Below the pieces are notes generated by a model. It had not been told where the DNA came from. It was given only the letters and a program-made list of their open reading frames with translations, and did no database searches. A stretch of 64,000 nt of DNA from Ulva prolifera (taxonomy: Eukaryota; Chlorophyta; Ulvophyceae; Ulvales; Ulvaceae), in the NCBI GenBank assembly GCA_023078555.1, contig CM041198.1, positions 5,532,354-5,596,353 on the forward strand, in the 5' to 3' direction. The position numbers were made by a program, and so were the translations under genes. Positions within the stretch are counted from its first letter, which is position 1. The number at the start of each line of letters is the position of its first letter. Positions 11,281-21,288 of the stretch are shown piece by piece.

Positions 11281-12190
11281 CACAGCACCAATGCAGCACC
11301 CGCGTGGCCCCTGCGCAGACCTACAGAGACCATTGTGTAGGAGGACTTGTTCAACACGCATGGCGTCCCGCCAGCCACCAACTTTGCAGCCTGTGTGGAC
11401 GCCGTCACCTCAGTCGTTCCAGTGAAACAGGTGCAAGATGAGCAGAGCATATCCAGACAGTGGTCGAGACAGACGCACCCAACGGTGAAGTCACCGTTGC
11501 AGTTGACATTGATGTACCGGTACGCAGACCAGCTGTCCAGATCTTTCCAGTACGAACGGAGGACCAGTGATGCAGTGACACCTTCATGTTAGCATGTGTG
11601 CAGGCCTCAGAACAGGGCCACGGCCAGACGTCGGGACAGGGGCTCAGATTATCTGCCCCAGAAGCTGCAGGTTCAGCCAAACGCCCAGCTCGGAGCCAGA
11701 GGAAGTGCCAGTCTGCTTACCGGAAGAAGTCGCGCAATTGACCTGGTGAGCGCTGCCTTATCCACATGTCTGCCTGTGTGACTGCAGGCCTCACTTCATC
11801 AAAGCCTGGCCATGCCACCTTCTGTGATGGCTTTGGTTTTTGATTTAGCATGTATGGCATCTTGTCAGTTGCAGTGTGCAAGTGGATCATGATGCAGACT
11901 CATGTGTGCATGCCACTCGATTCTGGGCATGGGAACGGGTCTATGCGAGAGTGGGCCGCTACTGGAGGGACACTGACTTGTGGTGGTCGGTGCTGTGAAG
12001 TGTTGTACCACAGGGCCGTAGGCAGCAGCAGTGAGGGCGTGGATAGGCCATGGCTGCAGCGGGCCAGGATGGGTTGTGAGGGCCAATTGTAACCCATTTG
12101 TATGTCTACGGTTGTTGATAATGACTATTTGTTGCAGTGTATCAGTGATTTGGTAGATGGCACAGCGCAGTACACTGTTTTGCACACCCT
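11281..12190. other. No gene recognised
   Basis: Short ORFs only. It may be residual transposon body, but nothing identifiable is seen. Confidence 0.4.
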
Positions 12191-12300
12191 GGTTGCGCAC
12201 CCGCTAAAAAGTCGCGCACCTTCCATGGTGCACCCGGAGGGTGAGCCACAAAAAAGGGCGTTAGCAACTCAGTTGGGTGCGCACTACGGGGGTGAGCAAG
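12190..12300. repeat. Cluster of GTGCGCA / GGGTGAGC motifs
   Basis: Within 110 bases the words TTGCGCACCC, GTGCACCCGGAGGGTGAGCC and GGGTGCGCACTACGGGGGTGAGC occur. They are the motif set of the repeats at 8947-9983 and 12742-13790. The cluster may be the far subterminal end of the first transposon copy. Confidence 0.5.
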
Positions 12301-12741
12301 ATGTCAACGCTTCGAATTGGACGCAGACACTGCCGCAAACATTGACTAGGCACAGTGGCAGATCGCATGATCAAACGTACGTATAATGTGGAGCAACTGA
12401 TGCCAACGCACACTGTCACAAGGCATGTGTGCGCGGCGACGTAACCAAAATCACTGCTCTGATGCTAGTGTTCACGCAGACTGGAAACACATGAACACAT
12501 TAGATAACTAAATAGCTGACGTGGTCATTTTGCAGTCCGGCGCACATTGCTACGCGCAGTAAACTCGAATGGGTGCCGCGTCCGGCAGTGATAACAACTC
12601 AACCAAGTACCATGATAACAGGCACAAAATCACAGGCATGACAATTGTGGAACATACTTCACGAAACTGTGCGATCTTACGGCAAGTCTGATGATCCTTG
12701 CCACCCTCCCCGCCCTTCCCGAAAGCAGCTGAGCCGCACAC

Positions 12742-13790
12742 CACAGTGACTACGGTGACATTGCCTCACCTGGGTGAGCCATCCCGGCGGGTGCGCCAAA
12801 GAAGGGTGAGCCACAATCTAAAGTCGCGGGAAATGCTCTAATCAAGTTTTGAAGGCTGATTTGTTACCTTGCTATAGCTGTTGGACCTTTCTGAATTGTT
12901 GTAACTCAAATCTGCTTGCTCTATTGCATGGTTGGTGCGCTGGTGTGCAGTGCTGGCTCACCCGGATGGGTGTGCAACACCCAAGGGTGAGCATAATGAG
13001 TGCGTGGCAATCTCACATTACTACATTAATATTGTCTTCATGTGCTCCTATGCTATGGCCGAGATCCCTGCTGTATCTGATCAAACATGAGCCCCGCCCG
13101 TCCGGACTGAGGCAAAGATGCCAAAATCCATATTGTTATCCAAATTTTGGCTCACCCAGGTGGGTGAGCCATTGTTTTGGGTGAGTCCCGTCTGGTGAGG
13201 CATGCGAAACGGGGACATCACGGCGAAGAAATTGTTAAATTCTCTACGATCCAATAGTCAGCGCCGGCGCTGGTTCGTGCGGGATACAATGTGGCTTGCC
13301 TTCATCGTACTGCGACGTGACCTCCCGGAATCGGAAACTCACCCCCGTGGGTAAGCCGCTCGTATGGGTGCGCAACGTCGAGGTGGGTTGCACAGCGTCG
13401 AATATGATGGCGCAGTACTTCACATCTTCTGGTTGGTTGTTGGTACAAAATCTCGCGAGAAAATGACATCACTAGATTTGAAAGGTTGCCATGCACACTT
13501 GATTGATGCGCTGGCCGATATCGAGTTCTGTTTTGCAGTGCATGGCGGGTGCCTTTCTGACCATCGCCACTATTGTTCTCACAATGGGGATGCTCGTCTC
13601 TGCATTCCGGGTATATGTCGCATCATACAGCCATTCAGTGTGCATAGTTCGCGCATCTCTATCTGGCCGGTGTCATTGACATGATCGTGCATCTGTAGCC
13701 CGCTCACGGGGAGTCGTTTGTCTATGCCGTCCAAGCGGCCCGCTGCCGATGAATACATAGCCCTGCCTCATAAATGGTTTTTCTGTAATA
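12742..13790 (+). repeat. CACTA-like element, 5' region, copy 2
   Basis: Direct repeat of 8947-9983, collinear throughout with scattered substitutions and small indels. It carries the same inverted GGCTCACCC/GGGTGAGCC pair at about 13149-13171. Unlike copy 1 it continues without a break into a zinc-finger ORF and transposase-like ORFs. Confidence 0.7.
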
Positions 13791-14050
13791 AGTGCAATCT
13801 ATGGTCTCAATCTGTTGATCATTTGAACAGGCATCTCATCACCAAGAAGCACAAGGGAAACAAGCGCATAGTTGCACGAGGTGAACGGCAGCCGTATCCA
13901 CCTCCGGACATCGTAACTGAGCAAGATTGCTGGCGTTCTGTTCCGCTTCCCGAGAAGCTTGTGAAGGTCTCCGGGCGTCGGGGCCGAGAGAAGCTTCTAC
14001 CCCAGCCTTTGACCCGGCTGAGGACAACAGACCAGCTGACACCGATGTAG
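13718..14050 (+). CDS. C2H2 zinc-finger ORF at the 5' side of the transposon
   Basis: A 110-aa open frame has one clear finger, CNKCNLWSQSVDHLNRH with a further H six residues on (CX2CX12HX5H, about residues 24-46), followed by basic residues. A DNA-binding finger at the start of a transposase gene is common in DNA transposons. The ATG at 13718 is not well supported as a start: the copy-1 repeat shares frame text just downstream of it and the codons upstream are also repeat. It is probably the first exon or a decayed N-terminus of the gene continued at 14410. Confidence 0.55.
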   Translation: MSMPSKRPAADEYIALPHKWFFCNKCNLWSQSVDHLNRHLITKKHKGNKRIVARGERQPYPPPDIVTEQDCWRSVPLPEKLVKVSGRRGREKLLPQPLTRLRTTDQLTPM

Positions 14051-14409
14051 CTGTCACATAAAGGTGTCTGTCACATCAAGAAGATGACCCAAATTCCATT
14101 CTCGAGACAAACCAGCATCCTGCCAACCCATTGACAGTGCACGATGAGGGGCCCTTGCTGCCTCATTTTACAGCACAGAGCTGCTGCCCCGTCCCGGACG
14201 ACGAGGAGGAGGAGCAGTCATACTCTTGGGAACGGGAGGATGAAACATGCTCAGTGGTTTTAGATGTCGAGGATCCACACATCGGTGGTCGCGGGTTTTC
14301 CCTTGTGGTGTGTACATATCTTTTCCTGTCACAATTTATCTGGGCGAGTGTTGATCTATGCCTCCCGGGATTGCCTGTTGTAGTTTGACCTCAGAGAAGC
14401 TGTCTCTGC

Positions 14410-14907
14410 TTGGCTGAACCACATGTGGTGCAGGAGATTGATGACTTGCTTGACTTCTTTGAGGAGAGCACGCGTACACGAGGTGCCCTGGCTGCAGATG
14501 AAGTACTCGCCGCTGCTGGGGAGCAAGGGATGTTTGTATCTCCCGATCTTGACCGAGAGGTGTTGCAGGCAGACCTGGACTACCGGATGGACCTTCAAGA
14601 AGCTCACCAGCAGAGGGGAGACCGATTCGTTGCACGCCCACACACGGTGCAGTGGTATACAGAAAATGCAGATGAGAAGATTTCTGCTGATGCTGAGATA
14701 ACGGTCAGGCAAGCATGTTTCTGTCTTGCCGCATTAAAGCTTTGTGTCGGGATGACGGTGAAGTGTTTTGATGGAATGTGCAAACTCATTGCAGCTGGCG
14801 GTTTTCTGCCACCGGGCGAGAATGCGATGCCCAGGTGCGCTACGAATCCTCCCCTAGTGACCGAAGAGGCCTGGTATATGCATCGCTGCCGTGAAAGGTG
14901 CCTGTAG
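14410..14907 (+). CDS. TNP2-like transposase N-terminal segment
   Basis: This 165-aa frame starts with an acidic helix-rich stretch (EIDDLLDFFEEST). It then has ITVRQACFCLAALKLCVGMTV (about residues 97-117), followed by a KCFDGMCKLI and GGFLPPGENAMP block (about 120-145). That pattern of a hydrophobic helix, then a F-D-L helix and LPPG-N-P, is what precedes the catalytic part in CACTA/TNP2-type (Transposase_21) proteins and matches the logic of the frame at 20177-20589. No catalytic residues lie in this piece. Family assignment rests on pattern recognition, not alignment. Confidence 0.5.
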   Translation: MAEPHVVQEIDDLLDFFEESTRTRGALAADEVLAAAGEQGMFVSPDLDREVLQADLDYRMDLQEAHQQRGDRFVARPHTVQWYTENADEKISADAEITVRQACFCLAALKLCVGMTVKCFDGMCKLIAAGGFLPPGENAMPRCATNPPLVTEEAWYMHRCRERCL

Positions 14908-15005
14908 TTAAGTGTACCTCCACGCAGGTCACAGCATATAATAAAAGGCGTGTTATGCCTTCAAAAACCAGATGAGTACGCGTGGGACATGTGTGACAAT
15001 GGACA

Positions 15006-15530
15006 ATGTCCCATAGTGTATTAAAAGCAATTACCCGTGCATGCGCGTCGGAAAATACAGGGTTAGAGGTGTCGCAATTGTGGAAACCTTCGATACCTGA
15101 AACGGAACGGACGGCTGCATTTGTCATCAAACTGGCAAAGACAGACGTTCTGCGGCTGGCTTATGCGTACGTTCTTAAGCGGAGTGAACAGGCTCATGCA
15201 CCTGGCCTGGCCAAAGAGGCCAGAGCAGCGTTCAGGAAGTTCTCCAAAACATATGAAACAGACAACATGCGCAAGGTCAGGGCATCCAACGACTTGATAT
15301 TCCTCTCCTGGGCCAGCCACAAAACTAGGAAAGAACTGGAGGATGTTTTTGGTGATGAGCAATGGGAGGTGTCATCGGAACAAGTTCCAGCAATCTGCGA
15401 GGGTCTTGCTAATCTGCTCAAGGTCTTTGGGGAACCTTGGAAAAGGTCCAAAGTCAACCAAAGTCAGCGAGCATTGTGCGCTGTCCGCTGTTGGAATGAG
15501 TGGCCCGTCTTCCTGACTTGGATGCGGTAG
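15006..15530 (+). CDS. Transposon-associated ORF, function unknown
   Basis: The 174-aa frame includes EARAAFRKFSKTYE, LIFLSWASHKTRKELEDVFGD and ICEGLANLLKVFGEPWKRS. The same protein is found in frameshifted form at 10350-10590, which shows it is a repeated transposon component, not a host gene. No domain is recognised. The first half may include intron or non-coding sequence because there is no support for the start. Confidence 0.5.
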   Translation: MSHSVLKAITRACASENTGLEVSQLWKPSIPETERTAAFVIKLAKTDVLRLAYAYVLKRSEQAHAPGLAKEARAAFRKFSKTYETDNMRKVRASNDLIFLSWASHKTRKELEDVFGDEQWEVSSEQVPAICEGLANLLKVFGEPWKRSKVNQSQRALCAVRCWNEWPVFLTWMR

Positions 15531-15714
15531 TTGCCTGTACCCGCATAGCTGTCTTGATTCGTGTCACAGCCCGCTCACAGATGCGCCCTTACAAACCCGG
15601 TATCACATACCGCCCATCCTCAAGCGGTCAGTACAGTGTGTGTTGAGAATGTACCTTCCCGGACTTCCTCGGTCTCTTGCCGCGTTCGACGGGAGAGTCA
15701 GCGGTGCCTTCGAT

Positions 15715-15722
15715 AGCGCGCT
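15715..15722. repeat. Left 8-bp duplication AGCGCGCT
   Basis: Identical to 17218-17225 on the other side of the TIR element. The word is its own reverse complement, so it could instead be the outermost part of the inverted repeats. Confidence 0.6.
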
Positions 15723-17217
15723 AGGGGGTCATCCACTCCCGCTAAAGGGTGGTCCCCCCCCGGGCGCGCAACATCCGCTGCGAAACAGCCAAATTGGGGA
15801 AGGTTTCCACTATCGTTTTGGTAGGTTGGGAACTCGTAGTGTTCTATCTCAGTCTTGGGAAAAGTCTTCCAGGTTCGTACCCTTTTCGGCACAAATCAGC
15901 CATTCTCCCCAATATCGACAGAACGAAGAGATAACGTCCCCAATCACTCGCCTTTGCTTCCAGAACACGAACCACGCCATAAATAAGCTATAATATGTTG
16001 CTATCTTTGTGGTTGGTGTATTTCCGTTGTATGCGGGTGACCCGACACATTGTGTACAATACGTAAAGTAAAGTAAATCTGAATTTACTGAGCCGTATCC
16101 TATTGGACATTGACAACTCCGAATTAACGGGACCACATATGCCAATACGTAGTGTCGTTCGGCTGCCAATCAACTTGCAGGAGACGGCAAGCAAGCGTCG
16201 ATCGATGGTGTTTTTGTTATATGTTAAGCAGTGTCGTTGATCAATGAGACAACGCCGATTATGTGCGTCGACGGCTGTATGGCACGTTTGCACGCACAGT
16301 TCTTTCGTAACGCGACGCAGCCACGTGCTCATCGCATATCAAAACACGTCCATCAGATCAGCAGTCGGAACCAGCATTCTGCGCTGTTTGACAGCGTCCT
16401 CGCGAGAAGTAGCCCACATCGGAGGATGCCAGGCACTCATTCACCACGACAGACTCGCCACCTCACTAAACGCATCGACCACACAACGCCACTTACTCCA
16501 GGCTTTGGACTTGCATCCTGTATGTGGGCCCGTCAGAGCCTCGACCGTTGTTCAGCTCTGCAACTGCATTGGCTTGCACACTACACGAGCACAAATGCTC
16601 CGAACGGCCGTGACTTGGTTCCAGTCGATGTCCGGGCAACAAAACGAGTTTATATGCTCTCGTGATTTTGCTTATGTTGTCCAGCAGGGTCCATTTGGTG
16701 CACCTCCGGGTCACCGTCTGCTGCCCTGTCAGAGACACATGAACGATTCGAGAGCGCTGAAACTGCAGATGCCAGGACACGTAAAATGGTGTGAACATTT
16801 GCGAATAGACACAGTCAAAGCTACTCGCTTTGTCTCACTTGTGCACTGTTACCCCTGCATGCCGTCTCAAAGTGCACGAATCAGCTGTCTCCCATTTGAC
16901 AAATTCGATGCAGCGCGGCCGTCTAGGGGCAACATAACACAATATCAAAGGTTGCAGAAGAAGTTTGGGAAAGATTGGGAAAGGAGCTGAGACAATGGGC
17001 AACATTGGGGAGCCGAGGACGGCAAATCGAGGTTCTCCCCAACCAGACCGGCCATTTCGGCGATTGTGACCCATTTTGCCCAACACTCCGAACTAAAACA
17101 CTACGACTGTTCATTCAACATAGACAATAGTGGGAACCTTCCTCAATTTCTCTGTTTCGCAGCGAATTTTGTGCGCCCGGGGGGGGACCACCCTTTAGCG
17201 GGAGTGGATGACCCCCT
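15723..17217. mobile_element. TIR DNA transposon, hAT-like, probably non-autonomous (1495 bp)
   Basis: The ends are inverted repeats: AGGGGGTCATCCACTCCCGC at 15723-15742 pairs exactly with the right end at 17198-17217. Similarity continues inward for about 130 bp on each side (GCTGCGAAACAG, GGAAGGTT.CCACTAT, CGTAGTGTT). An 8-bp duplication flanks it. hAT elements make 8-bp duplications and often begin with (C/T)AGGG, hence the suggestion. No transposase is recognised inside. Confidence 0.7.
16244..16990 (+). CDS. Unrecognised 248-aa ORF inside the TIR element
   Basis: The longest open frame inside the TIR element. It is Cys/His-rich and has no hAT catalytic motif or dimerisation block I can identify. 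Its right end runs into the inner part of the right inverted repeat, which argues against a real protein end. It may be chance or the wreck of a gene. Confidence 0.25.
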   Translation: MRQRRLCASTAVWHVCTHSSFVTRRSHVLIAYQNTSIRSAVGTSILRCLTASSREVAHIGGCQALIHHDRLATSLNASTTQRHLLQALDLHPVCGPVRASTVVQLCNCIGLHTTRAQMLRTAVTWFQSMSGQQNEFICSRDFAYVVQQGPFGAPPGHRLLPCQRHMNDSRALKLQMPGHVKWCEHLRIDTVKATRFVSLVHCYPCMPSQSARISCLPFDKFDAARPSRGNITQYQRLQKKFGKDWERS

Positions 17218-17225
17218 AGCGCGCT
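17218..17225. repeat. Right 8-bp duplication AGCGCGCT
   Basis: Pairs with 15715-15722. Confidence 0.6.
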
Positions 17226-17376
17226 GGGCTGCAGAATTGGCGCGTAGTCCTTCGCACACATACACACCGTCCTCGATAGCCCATGCCTCGGGCGTTTTCA
17301 TGGGTTCTCCGGAACTAGGGCTGCGGTCTCCTCTCACATTGATCTGCGCACGTTTCACGTTTGTTGGAACACAGTG

Positions 17377-17534
17377 GCAATTCGCCGAATGGCCCGTCTG
17401 TGCCCATGCAAGTGGAGATCCATGCATGCCGCGCCGCGCGGGAGTGGCGATTCGCCGAATAGCCAGTCTGTGCCCATGCAAGTGCAGATCCATGCATGCC
17501 GCGCCGCGCGGGAGTGGCCATTCGCCGAATGGCG
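17377..17534. repeat. Subterminal tandem repeat with palindromic core
   Basis: A unit of about 70 bp occurs slightly more than twice, each carrying ATTCGCCGAAT (centres near 17386, 17455 and 17525). The core CCATTCGCCGAATGG is an odd palindrome with 7-bp arms. Copy B has the same core at 63086-63108 and 63150-63172 in unrelated spacer sequence. Repeated cores near an end suggest binding sites for the element's own protein. Confidence 0.7.
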
Positions 17535-17597
17535 TCTCCAGCTCGGGCAACGGAGGGGGACATGCCTTGGCTTCCTCGAACACTTTCAGTGCCGCTG

Positions 17598-18568
17598 CTA
17601 GCTTCCTCTGCGCGCGATATGCGGGCTTCCTCCGCATCGCCGTGTTATGGTCCCACGCCCGTCTCGCGTACTTCCTGCACATCGGGTCACCTCCTTCTTG
17701 GCGGATACGGCATGCTTCCCTTCCCGGCTTTTTCCGCCATCGGGCACGGCTACAGGTACATCATATCCCCGGAGGGAACATGAGCGCAGAGAACAAAGAG
17801 TGTGCCTCTGCGGACACTCTTTGTTCTCTGCGGACAAATGGGCGCTTTGGCTGTAGAAAGCGCCCTCGCAGCGTGTTCCTCGCAGCGACGTACGCTTCAC
17901 TTGTTTTGCCAGCTTGTACACGATACCCGTCACTGCATGCTGACCGGTAATGGCCAGACTGAAAGCCCGCAAGCAACTACTCTGCGAGTCGGTGGCATGC
18001 AGGCCCGGTCGCCCTGCTGGGGAGGCAGCGGACAACAGGTTGCAAACACGTTGTTAGTAGGAGACGTCAGCCGTACCCCTGCTGCAGCTTTGCCCTGTGC
18101 GTCCGCAAGAGTTTTCGACATAATACTCCCGACCCAGATCCTCTCATCGGCTAGGGCTGCCTCGTTCACTAGTGACTGCATGTGCTTTCCCTGCTTGTCG
18201 GCTTCTGCCATTTTTTTCACTCTGGCTCTCATCTCCTCCGTCCACATCAGGACCGCATCCTTGACCTTGTCCCACTTCCCGTCAGTCACGTTGTCTGAAG
18301 TCAATGCCGTGGCTGTGGAGAGTGCAGTGCCGATGGCTGTGGACGCTTGTCCCATGCTCCCTCTCCCTTTGCCCAGGGGCTTCACCAGCACGGGCGGCTT
18401 CAGCAGCCCCGCAATAGTACCTCTCTTGCAGAAGTAAGTTACGCACGTCTTCAGTTGCTCATCACTGTCGATATCAACAGAGCTGTCTTTGTCGACGGTT
18501 GACGTCACAGTCAACCCGTCGACGCCGGCTCCCCTGCTCCACACGTTGCTGAACAACACATCAAGCAT
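17598..18568 (-). CDS. Second transposon protein (TNPA-like position), copy A
   Basis: The clear part is 18568 to about 18040 on the minus strand, starting MLDVLFSNVWSRG. It shares with copy B (61819-62262) GLT..STVDKD, C...F.KKGTIAGLL, PVLVKPLGKGRGS, VLMWT and AL(V)NE.A.ADER. A later exon-like piece near 18030-17860 (LLSAASPAGRP...VYKLAKQVKRTSLRG) and a last piece near 17680-17555 (RAWDHNTAMRRKPAYRAQRKLAAALKVFEEAKA, in parts) also have counterparts in copy B at about 62630-62790 and 62960-63075, implying introns between. No known domain is recognised. By position it may play the role of a CACTA accessory protein that binds the subterminal repeats; this is inference. Confidence 0.5.
17785..17832. 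repeat. Perfect 19-bp inverted repeat, 10-bp loop
   Basis: The arms CGCAGAGAACAAAGAGTGT (17785-17803) and ACACTCTTTGTTCTCTGCG (17814-17832) match perfectly. Copy B has no such hairpin at the equivalent place, so it is a later gain within copy A. Confidence 0.85.
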
Positions 18569-18630
18569 CCCTTCTCCGATGTCTTCTTCATCTACAACCT
18601 CTTTCTCGATGACGACGGGCGAGGCGCGGT

Positions 18631-18977
18631 TGTCAGAAATGCTTCATTCGCTCAGGTCAGACGCGCAGTCTTACGTCAGGTCAGGTCAGGAGGCCAGTGT
18701 TCCATACCTTCTGCGCACGGAGGTAGAACCGAGGAAAAACTGATGGGAAGATGCTAATACCGTGAGACAGTAAGAAGAATGGTTACAGATCTCAGTGTAC
18801 ACATCCTTATATGCACACTGAACACTCAAGGTTACGCCGGGAAACCCTCGCAGGATCTCCCTCACTACATCGAGTCAATCCTGACTGGCGGCTTACCCCT
18901 ACACTGGATCCGCGGATCGTCCGTGCATGGATGCACCTGTCACCACATTGCTGCCCGCAGGCTCATGCATTGTGACA
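18631..18977 (-). mobile_element. Solo copia LTR, minus strand
   Basis: This 347-bp sequence is the reverse complement of the LTR at 39540-39887 with moderate divergence, beginning TGTCACAATGC and ending near TTCTGACA on its own strand. It has a perfect 5-bp target duplication GCGGT at 18626-18630 and 18978-18982. Copy B (about 61740-61760) shows the uninterrupted sequence GGCGAGGCGCGATGGAACG, an empty site. It arose by LTR-LTR recombination of a full insertion. Confidence 0.9.
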
Positions 18978-19403
18978 GCGGTGGAAAGTGAACTGCAGAG
19001 TGGATATGCTGGGGGCTTGAACGCAGCGGATTTAACACACGCAGTCGGTTCTGTGGAAGGCGTTTTCGTATGCAACTCAACAGATCGCATCGTTCTCACA
19101 TGCTTTGCTGCTCCGTGCTTTGAATGGTATGCCAATGTAGCGTCGTCGCGCGGTCTGCCTTCAAAAGGGTAGGCTGCCTTGATATCCCGGCGCCTCGCCG
19201 GGGATCGTGGCGACATGGCGAGGACGTCAAAGGGTAGGCTGCCTCAATATCCCGGCGCCTCGCCGGCGATCATGGCGACAGGGCGACGACGGTTCTACAT
19301 GGAGATCTCCGTAGTACTTCATGCCATCGTAGAAACGGTATTCGCCAGAGTCCGCGCTGTTGCATAATGTCATCACAAGTATGCTTCGGTACGGCTGGCT
19401 ACG

Positions 19404-19772
19404 ATGGCCCAGTCTCAGTCTAGACGGAAGAAGCATGAGGTGGAAGAGGTACTTGTCGAAGCGAATTGTAAGCGCCTGATCCCTCCCGAGCCGACGGGGA
19501 AGGAACCGTTGAAATTCCAATGTTTAGGCTGTGGAGAGAAGTTTTCCCGGCACACCACCGCCCAAAGCCATCACGATCCTTGCAGCAGGCGACTGAGTGC
19601 AGTATCCGCTAAGCGGAGAGCCACTGGTGGACACGACGTCGCGGGCTCAGTCTTGAGGCCAACCACTGGCCTGACCTCCGCTACTGCCGATGATGACGTC
19701 ATCGGCAGACACGAGGGGCGGGTCCCTCTGGGAGACCGCCAACACCTCCAGACCTGGGGTGTCCCCCAATGA
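19404..19772 (+). CDS. Transposase first coding segment with CCHC/H-type finger, copy A
   Basis: The ATG at 19404 (MAQSQSRRKKHEVEEVL) aligns with the copy B start at 61399 (MARSRMKKEDVDALL). Both then read NCKRL..PEP.GKE.LKFQC.GCGEK.SRHTTAQ.H..PC.(R/K)RLSA (about residues 23-75), with a finger CLGCGEKFSRHTTAQSHHDPC. This is a BED/C2H2-like DNA-binding module at the transposase N-terminus. The segment then loses similarity and continues, through at least one intron, into the acidic exon ending at 20092. Confidence 0.65.
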   Translation: MAQSQSRRKKHEVEEVLVEANCKRLIPPEPTGKEPLKFQCLGCGEKFSRHTTAQSHHDPCSRRLSAVSAKRRATGGHDVAGSVLRPTTGLTSATADDDVIGRHEGRVPLGDRQHLQTWGVPQ

Positions 19773-19989
19773 CCCTGCCCACTCCGACGACCTCTTCGAC
19801 GTGCGTACCTGCGGTAGTTGACCGTGCTGAGTTCTGGATTGCCTGATCATGATGCATATCAGCATGACAACAGGTCGTGATGGCCATGAGTGTCAGCGCT
19901 TGTGTCACACGCGTCCCTTTGCTGCTCGCCGTATGCAATTCCCACGGTTTGTGATTGTGTGTAGCTGCCCCCACCGTCCGAAGGGACGA

Positions 19990-20176
19990 TGCCGAAGGCC
20001 CCGCACAACTTTCAGATGAAGACTCCGACTTCTCAGACGCAGACTCCATTCCCTTCTCCTCAGATTCGGACTACAGTTCGGACGAATCCGAGGTGTGTCC
20101 ACATCTTCCATTTCATGTAATACTGTGAATCCCCTCGTGCTCCTCCGTGGGACTGGCCGGATCCTTTCGCATGCAG
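19990..20176 (+). other. Acidic exon end and conserved intron (20093-20176)
   Basis: An acidic Ser-rich stretch (DSDFSDADSIPFSSDSDYSSDESE) ends at GAG|GTGTGT, and the next coding block starts after GCATGCAG| at 20176. Joining gives an uninterrupted frame (phase 0). Copy B has the same acidic peptide ending SEESE at a GTGTGT donor and an acceptor CTCTTGCAG before the equivalent block, supporting a real 84-bp intron. Confidence 0.65.
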
Positions 20177-21172
20177 GATGCTGAAGACGACGACCCGCTC
20201 CCCACCACTGGGGCCCGGAAGGGCACAGGCGCCTGGTGGCATGAGCAACGAATGAAACACATATACACCGGGAGCGCACTCACCGTACTTACGGTGTGCA
20301 TGTGGATTGCCCAATTGAAGAGCCTCTTTCGCATACAAGACGTGGTCGTCGATGCGTGGTGCAGGTTCATACATTACCTCCTGCTACCCGATGGCAAATT
20401 TTTCCCTCCCTCCTTCCACCTCGTCAAGGCGGTCTTGGATGTCCCACATGTTTCCTCTGTGACACGCCACGTTTGTCCCCAATGCTGGAGCTTGTTTCCC
20501 CCACTTGATCCGGGTGACCATCAGCAGCACATGGCGGACACCTGCGGAACCCCTGGTTGTGCACAACAGCGATTTGATGTCGATATCACTGTCACAATGC
20601 ATGAGCCTGCGGGCAGCAATGTGGTGACAGGTGCACCCATGCACGGACGATCCGCGGATCCAGTGCAGGGGTAAGCCGCCAGCCGAGATTGTCTCGATGT
20701 AGTGAGAGAGATCCCGCGAGGGTTTCCCGCCGTAACCTTGAGTGTTCAGTGTGCATATAAGCTTGTGCACACTGAGATCTGTAACCATTCTTCTTACTGT
20801 TTCCCGGTGCTAGCACTCCCATTAAGCGTTCCTCGGTTCTACCTTTGTGCGCAGCAGGTATGGAACGCTGGCTACCCTGACCTGACCTGTACTAAAGACT
20901 GCGCGTCTGACCTGACAAGATAGAGCATTTTCTGATACTCACAGGGAAGGGTGTCCCAGTGCGCTCAGTTTTCTTCTTTGGAGGGGAAGCCTCGCTGAAA
21001 GACCTCCTCCTGCAGCCGGGGCTGCGGACGAGCGTACGGGAAGCCAGGGCAACAGATGTCAAAGACAAAAGCAACTTCATCAACTCCCCGGCTGGAAAGG
21101 CCATCGACCTGGCGTGCGGGGGCAAAATCCTCAAGCCAGAGGATCGGGAGCTTGTCCTGCTGTTCAGCCTCG
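20177..21172 (+). pseudogene. TNP2-like transposase exon interrupted by a solo LTR, copy A
   Basis: The reading starts DAEDDDPLPTTGARKGTGAWW. It runs through IYTGSALTVLTVCMWIAQLKSLFRIQD, LLLPDGKFFPPSFHLVKAVL and RHVCPQCWSLFPPL, then C-x4-C residues before RFDVDIT at 20589. The LTR 20590-20937 intervenes and the frame resumes GKGVPVRSVFFFGGEASLKDLLLQPGL. Removing the LTR and one duplication restores the copy B order (RFDVDLTGKGVPVRSVFYFGEEASLKD). The LLP-N-PPS helix and Cys-cluster layout is typical of CACTA/Transposase_21 proteins. The exon ends at a GT donor, 21173. Confidence 0.65.
20590..20937 (+). mobile_element. Solo copia LTR, plus strand, in the transposase exon
   Basis: A 348-bp sequence collinear with the LTRs at 39540 and 45770, with about a dozen or more differences and terminal TA where they have CA. 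Flanks ATCAC (20585-20589) and CTCAC (20938-20942) are a 5-bp duplication with one mismatch. It breaks the CACTA-like transposase coding sequence; copy B is uninterrupted at this point. Confidence 0.9.
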
Positions 21173-21288
21173 GTGCGCTCCACCTCCTCATCTGAGTCTG
21201 GCTATCAGGCGCACCGACACGGCACGCATATGCAACTCCGCGAATGGAGACCCTCTGCCTTGTGTCCCGACAATTGCGTCTCTTGCAG
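21173..21288 (+). other. Predicted intron, transposase copy A
   Basis: A GT donor after TTCAGCCTCG and an acceptor GTCTCTTGCAG at 21288. In copy B the same exon ends at CTCG|GTGTGT and resumes after ACTTGCAG with the same downstream protein (AQLYVNKQHGVTIWGIRLLDLP), so both borders are conserved. Confidence 0.65.

Noticed and set aside
17377..17534. Regularly spaced palindromic repeats as a CRISPR array
   Set aside because: Only two to three units, spacers nearly identical to each other in copy A, no cas genes, and eukaryotic context.
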